Shown: positions 60,359-64,000 of the stretch, piece by piece
Position numbering within the stretch: position 1 is the first letter of the stretch
Layout: each line of letters begins with the position of its first letter
From: an uncultured Acetatifactor sp.
Lineage (GTDB): Bacteria > Bacillota > Clostridia > Lachnospirales > Lachnospiraceae
Assembly: GCA_910586775.1 (NCBI GenBank)
Contig: CAJUJN010000004.1
Span: 1-64,000 of the forward strand
Reading direction: 5' to 3'
DNA: 64,000 nt
Position numbers and translations under genes: made by a program
The notes under the pieces: generated by a model
What the model was told of the DNA's origin: nothing
The model's input: only the letters and a program-made list of their open reading frames with translations
The model's database searches: none

Positions 60359-63300
60359 ATGGCATTCGTACATCTTCACGTCCACACGGAATATTCCCTC
60401 CTGGACGGCTCCAATAAAATAAAAGAATATGTCTCCCGGGTGAAAGAACTGGGAATGGACAGCGCAGCCATTACAGACCATGGTGTCATGTACGGTGTCA
60501 TTGATTTCTACCGGGCGGCGAAGGCGGCGGACATCAAGCCGGTCATCGGCTGTGAGATTTATGTGGCACCGAATTCCCGTTTTGACAAGGAACTCACCGG
60601 CGGCGAGGACAGATACTATCACCTGGTGCTTCTGGCAGAGAATAATACCGGCTATTCCAATTTGATGAAGATTGTCAGTAAGGGATTTACGGAGGGGTTT
60701 TATTACAAGCCCAGAGTGGACATGGAGATTCTGAACCGATACCATGAGGGGATTATTGCCCTGTCGGCATGTCTTGCAGGGGAGGTACAGCGCTGCATTT
60801 CCAAGGGACAGCCGGACGAGGCGCGTAAGGCGGCCAGGAAGTATGAGGAATGCTTTGGAAAAGGAAATTTCTTCCTGGAGCTGCAGGACCACGGCTATCC
60901 GGAACAACGTATGGTAAATACGGAACTCCTGAAGATGAGCCGGGAGCTGGACATCCCCCTGGTGGCCACCAACGATGTCCACTATACCTATGAGTCGGAC
61001 GCGGATTCTCATGACATCCTGCTGTGCCTTCAGACCAATAAAAAGCTGACGGACGAGGACAGGATGCGCTATGAGGGCGGCCAGTATTTCGTGAAGAGCG
61101 AGGAGGAGATGAAAGGGCTGTTCCCCTATGCCTGGGAGGCTGTGGAGAACACCCAGCGCATTGCCGACCGATGTAATGTGGAGATTGAGTTCGGGGTTAC
61201 CAAGCTGCCCAGGTATGAGGTGCCGGAGGGCTACGATTCCTGGGGATATCTGAATAGACTGTGCGATGACGGACTGAAGGAACGATATGGCGACGGAGAG
61301 AAGCCGGCAGGCGATACCGGACAGACCCTGCGGGAGAGACTTGACTACGAGCTTTCCGTCATCCGGAGAATGGGATATGTGGATTACTTCCTGATTGTGT
61401 GGGATTTTATCAACTATGCCAGGAGCAACGGGATTCCTGTGGGGCCCGGGCGAGGCTCCGCCGCCGGAAGTCTTGTGGCATACTGCCTGAAAATAACGAA
61501 CATAGAGCCTATCCGGTACAATCTGCTGTTTGAGCGTTTCTTAAACCCGGAACGTGTGTCCATGCCTGATATCGATGTGGACTTCTGCTATAACCGCAGG
61601 CAGGAGGTAATTGATTATGTGGGCCGGAAATACGGCAGCGACAAGGTGGTGCAGATTGTGACCTTCGGTACCCTGGCGGCCAAGGGCGTCATCCGGGATG
61701 TGGGGCGTGTCATGGATCTGCCCTATGCCTTTGTGGATTCCATTGCCAGAATGATTCCGGGGGAACTGAATATTACCATTGACAAGGCGTTGGAGAAGAA
61801 TCAGGAGTTTCATAAGCTGTATCAGGAGGACGAGCAGGTGCGCCGCCTCATCGATATGTGTAAGCGCCTGGAGGGCCTGCCCAGGCACAGCTCCATGCAT
61901 GCGGCGGGGGTGGTCATCTGTCCCGAGGCGGCGGACGAGTTCGTACCGCTGTCCAGGGGAAGCGACGGTTCCATTACCACTCAGTTTACCATGACTACGC
62001 TGGAGGAACTGGGACTTCTGAAAATGGATTTCCTGGGGCTACGCACGCTTACGGTGATTCATGACACCGTGAAATACGTGGAGCAGTCCAAAGGGAAGAA
62101 GGTTGATATCGACAATGTGGATTTTGATGACCCTCAGGTATATGAGTATCTCAGCGCCGGTAAGACCGACGGCATCTTCCAGCTGGAAAGCGGGGGGATG
62201 AAGAACCTGATGAAAGAGCTGCGTCCCAAAAGCCTGGAGGATATTATAGACGGTATTTCGTTATATCGTCCGGGCCCAATGGATTCGATTCCGAAATATA
62301 TCAAAGGCCGCAGTGATAAGGGGTCCATAGCGTATGCCTGCCCTCAGCTGGAACCGATTCTCTCGCCTACCTACGGCTGTATCATTTATCAGGAGCAGGT
62401 CATGCAGATCGTCCGTGACCTGGGCGGATATACCATGGGCCGCAGCGACCTGGTGCGCCGTGCCATGAGCAAGAAGAAACATTCCGTCATGGAGAAGGAG
62501 CGGGCGAACTTTATCTACGGAAATGAGGCGGAGGGGGTGCCGGGCTGTGTTTCCAAAGGCATAGACGAGCAGGTGGCGAACGGTATCTTTGACGACATGA
62601 TCGATTTTGCCGAGTATGCCTTCAATAAATCTCACGGGGCCGGATACGCGGTGGTTGCCTACCAGACCGCTTACCTGAAATATTACTATCCGGTGGAATT
62701 TATGGCGGCGCTTATGACTTCCGTCATCGACAATACCAAGAAGGTGTCGGAATATATCCTGACCTGCCGCTCCATGGGGATCGCCCTGCTGCCGCCGGAT
62801 ATCAATCAGGGACAGAGCGGCTTTTCCGTCAGCGGGGACAGCATCCGCTATGCCCTGACTGCCATCAAGGGAGTGGGGCGCGCTGCCATTGATAACATAG
62901 TGAAGGAGCGGAGGGAGAGGGGGCTGTTCACCAATCTGAATGACTTTATCACCCGGGTGGCGGACAAGGATGTCAATAAGCGCGCTGTGGAAAATTTCAT
63001 AAAAGCGGGGGCATTGGACAGCCTGGGCGGCACCAGAAAACAGTTTATGAGCGTCTATGTGCAGAGCATGGATCATATCGTCAAGGATAAGAGACAGACC
63101 ATAGCGGGACAGCTTTCCCTGTTTGACATTGCGGAAGAGTCCCAGAAGGAGGAATTCAATATTCGCATGCCGGATGTGGGGGAATACCCCAAGGAGATGC
63201 TTCTGGCATTCGAGAAGGAAGTACTGGGCATCTATGTGAGCGGCCACCCGCTGGAATCGGACCAGGCGCTTCTGGAGCGCTATGTCACCAATACCACCAA

Positions 63301-64000
63301 TGATTTCGCACTGGATGAGGAAAGCAATAAGGTTCCTCTGGAGGATCAGGAGAGAGTGGTGATAGGGGGCATGATTGCGGATAAAAATATCAAGTACACC
63401 AAAAACGACAAGGTTATGGCGTTCCTGAATCTGGAGGATCTGGTGGGGAATGTGGAGGTTGTGGTGTTTCCCAGGGACTATGAGCAGTACAGCGGGCTGC
63501 TCACGGAGGAAGCCAGGATCTTTATTCAGGGAAGGGCGAATATAGAGGAAGATAAGGACGGCAAACTGATCTGCGAGCAGATTGTCAGCTTCGAGGAGGC
63601 CGGGAAGGCAAACGGCAGGCCCATATTCAAGAACCGGTATGGCGGATTGGGAGGAAACAACAGCTACGGCAGCCGGCAGAACCGGAATAACGGCAACGCT
63701 CAGAGGGCTTCGGAATGGGGCGGTCAGGCAGACGATGGAACATTTCACGGAAATTCAGGCCGGGGAATGCCATCCGGCAATAAGGATTTCTACGGAAACG
63801 CCGGTCAGGGGTACTGCGGACAGCCCGGTGCCAACGGCTCCGCAGGCGGGAAAAACGGCAGTCTGCAACCGGGGGTTCCGAAAGGTATCTGGATTCAGTT
63901 TCCCAATGCGGACGGTTATATTACCAGAGAACAGGAACTGCTTTCCGCCATTGCGGATTCAGATGGTAATGATGATGTGGTCATTTATCTGAAGGATGCC
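60359..64000 (+). CDS. dnaE: DNA polymerase III subunit alpha (DnaE), partial at window end
   Basis: Open for 1214 codons to the window edge. PHP domain (FVHLHVHTEYSLLDGSNKIK), polymerase core with GRGSAAGSLVAYCL, catalytic Asps D404 and D406 in PDIDVDFCY, YRPGPMDSIPKYI, the helix-hairpin-helix region (AIKGVGRAAIDNI) and an OB-fold (VVIGGMIADKNIKYTKNDKVM). AAAAGGAG precedes the ATG. Most DnaE1-type proteins are about 1150-1180 residues; here a Gly/Asn-rich insert (about 1088-1168) after the OB-fold makes it longer. The C-terminal end is outside the window. Confidence 0.95.
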   Translation, partial: MAFVHLHVHTEYSLLDGSNKIKEYVSRVKELGMDSAAITDHGVMYGVIDFYRAAKAADIKPVIGCEIYVAPNSRFDKELTGGEDRYYHLVLLAENNTGYSNLMKIVSKGFTEGFYYKPRVDMEILNRYHEGIIALSACLAGEVQRCISKGQPDEARKAARKYEECFGKGNFFLELQDHGYPEQRMVNTELLKMSRELDIPLVATNDVHYTYESDADSHDILLCLQTNKKLTDEDRMRYEGGQYFVKSEEEMKGLFPYAWEAVENTQRIADRCNVEIEFGVTKLPRYEVPEGYDSWGYLNRLCDDGLKERYGDGEKPAGDTGQTLRERLDYELSVIRRMGYVDYFLIVWDFINYARSNGIPVGPGRGSAAGSLVAYCLKITNIEPIRYNLLFERFLNPERVSMPDIDVDFCYNRRQEVIDYVGRKYGSDKVVQIVTFGTLAAKGVIRDVGRVMDLPYAFVDSIARMIPGELNITIDKALEKNQEFHKLYQEDEQVRRLIDMCKRLEGLPRHSSMHAAGVVICPEAADEFVPLSRGSDGSITTQFTMTTLEELGLLKMDFLGLRTLTVIHDTVKYVEQSKGKKVDIDNVDFDDPQVYEYLSAGKTDGIFQLESGGMKNLMKELRPKSLEDIIDGISLYRPGPMDSIPKYIKGRSDKGSIAYACPQLEPILSPTYGCIIYQEQVMQIVRDLGGYTMGRSDLVRRAMSKKKHSVMEKERANFIYGNEAEGVPGCVSKGIDEQVANGIFDDMIDFAEYAFNKSHGAGYAVVAYQTAYLKYYYPVEFMAALMTSVIDNTKKVSEYILTCRSMGIALLPPDINQGQSGFSVSGDSIRYALTAIKGVGRAAIDNIVKERRERGLFTNLNDFITRVADKDVNKRAVENFIKAGALDSLGGTRKQFMSVYVQSMDHIVKDKRQTIAGQLSLFDIAEESQKEEFNIRMPDVGEYPKEMLLAFEKEVLGIYVSGHPLESDQALLERYVTNTTNDFALDEESNKVPLEDQERVVIGGMIADKNIKYTKNDKVMAFLNLEDLVGNVEVVVFPRDYEQYSGLLTEEARIFIQGRANIEEDKDGKLICEQIVSFEEAGKANGRPIFKNRYGGLGGNNSYGSRQNRNNGNAQRASEWGGQADDGTFHGNSGRGMPSGNKDFYGNAGQGYCGQPGANGSAGGKNGSLQPGVPKGIWIQFPNADGYITREQELLSAIADSDGNDDVVIYLKDA

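Noticed and set aside
1..64000. CRISPR arrays, tRNA and rRNA genes, complete insertion sequences, phage genes
   Set aside because: I looked for regular spaced repeats, tRNA-like cloverleaf ends, rRNA-like conserved sequence and transposase motifs and found none apart from the intron end and the Rpn remnant.

Overview
This window reads as the chromosome of a spore-forming, gut-type Clostridium relative, most likely in the family Lachnospiraceae. The basis is the mix of near-50% GC coding sequence, strong AGGAGG-type ribosome sites, a Spo0A-type DNA-binding protein, SpoVB/MurJ-like and GerMN proteins, a stand-alone AICAR transformylase paired with a PurO-type IMP cyclohydrolase, a split type IV pilus-like cluster and an Rpn-type nuclease remnant. 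The species cannot be named from the sequence alone, and no similarity search was run: all family calls come from recognised motifs.

Layout. 1-54: the last part (domains V/VI) of a group II intron, ending just upstream of a GH105 unsaturated-glycuronyl hydrolase gene. 1.4-3.8 kb: Nudix, GNAT, an unknown protein and a broken AAA ATPase. 3.9-8.0 kb: arginine genes argJ, argB, argD. 8.1-10.3 kb: a sugar-binding protein and a small DMT-type transporter. 10.7-19.3 kb: comEA followed by two two-component systems, the first with a GerMN lipoprotein and the second with an ABC-2 exporter. 19.4-22.0 kb: comEC. 22.2-23.0 kb: an Rpn nuclease remnant. 23.2-29.7 kb: an AraC regulator and five sugar-modifying enzymes (three TIM-barrel isomerases and two Gfo/Idh/MocA dehydrogenases). 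30-32 kb: holA and a Spo0A-like protein without a receiver domain. 32.5-35.7 kb: glgA and a flippase. 35.9-39.6 kb: rqcH, a membrane protein and an ADP-ribosylglycohydrolase. 39.7-42.0 kb: a ZTP riboswitch and the last two steps of IMP synthesis. 42.1-44.7 kb: UDP-sugar genes (UDPGP family, galE). 44.9-48.4 kb: hemolysin III family protein, small alarmone synthetase and a coiled-coil membrane protein between repeated promoter units, and a flavin reductase. 48.8-53.2 kb: LysM/G5/M23 endopeptidase, murA, transglutaminase lipoprotein. 53.3-57.9 kb: a reduced pilus/pseudopilus cluster (GspF/PilC, four small proteins, PilT-type ATPase). 58.1-60.2 kb: a SAM-I riboswitch and an unusually long structured leader before metK, then a small protein gene. 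60.4 kb to the end: dnaE, cut by the window edge.

The regulatory and repeat layer is rich. Three families of dispersed intergenic repeats were found. One of them ends in GCGGAACTGGAATAGGAGG and so appears to supply the ribosome-binding site of the gene behind it (argD, an isomerase, purO; a fourth copy before a small protein gene). There are clear sigma-A type promoters, several of them overlapped by perfect palindromes that look like operators, and two classical riboswitches (ZTP, SAM-I). Three core proteins (ComEC, RqcH, DnaE) carry low-complexity insertions.
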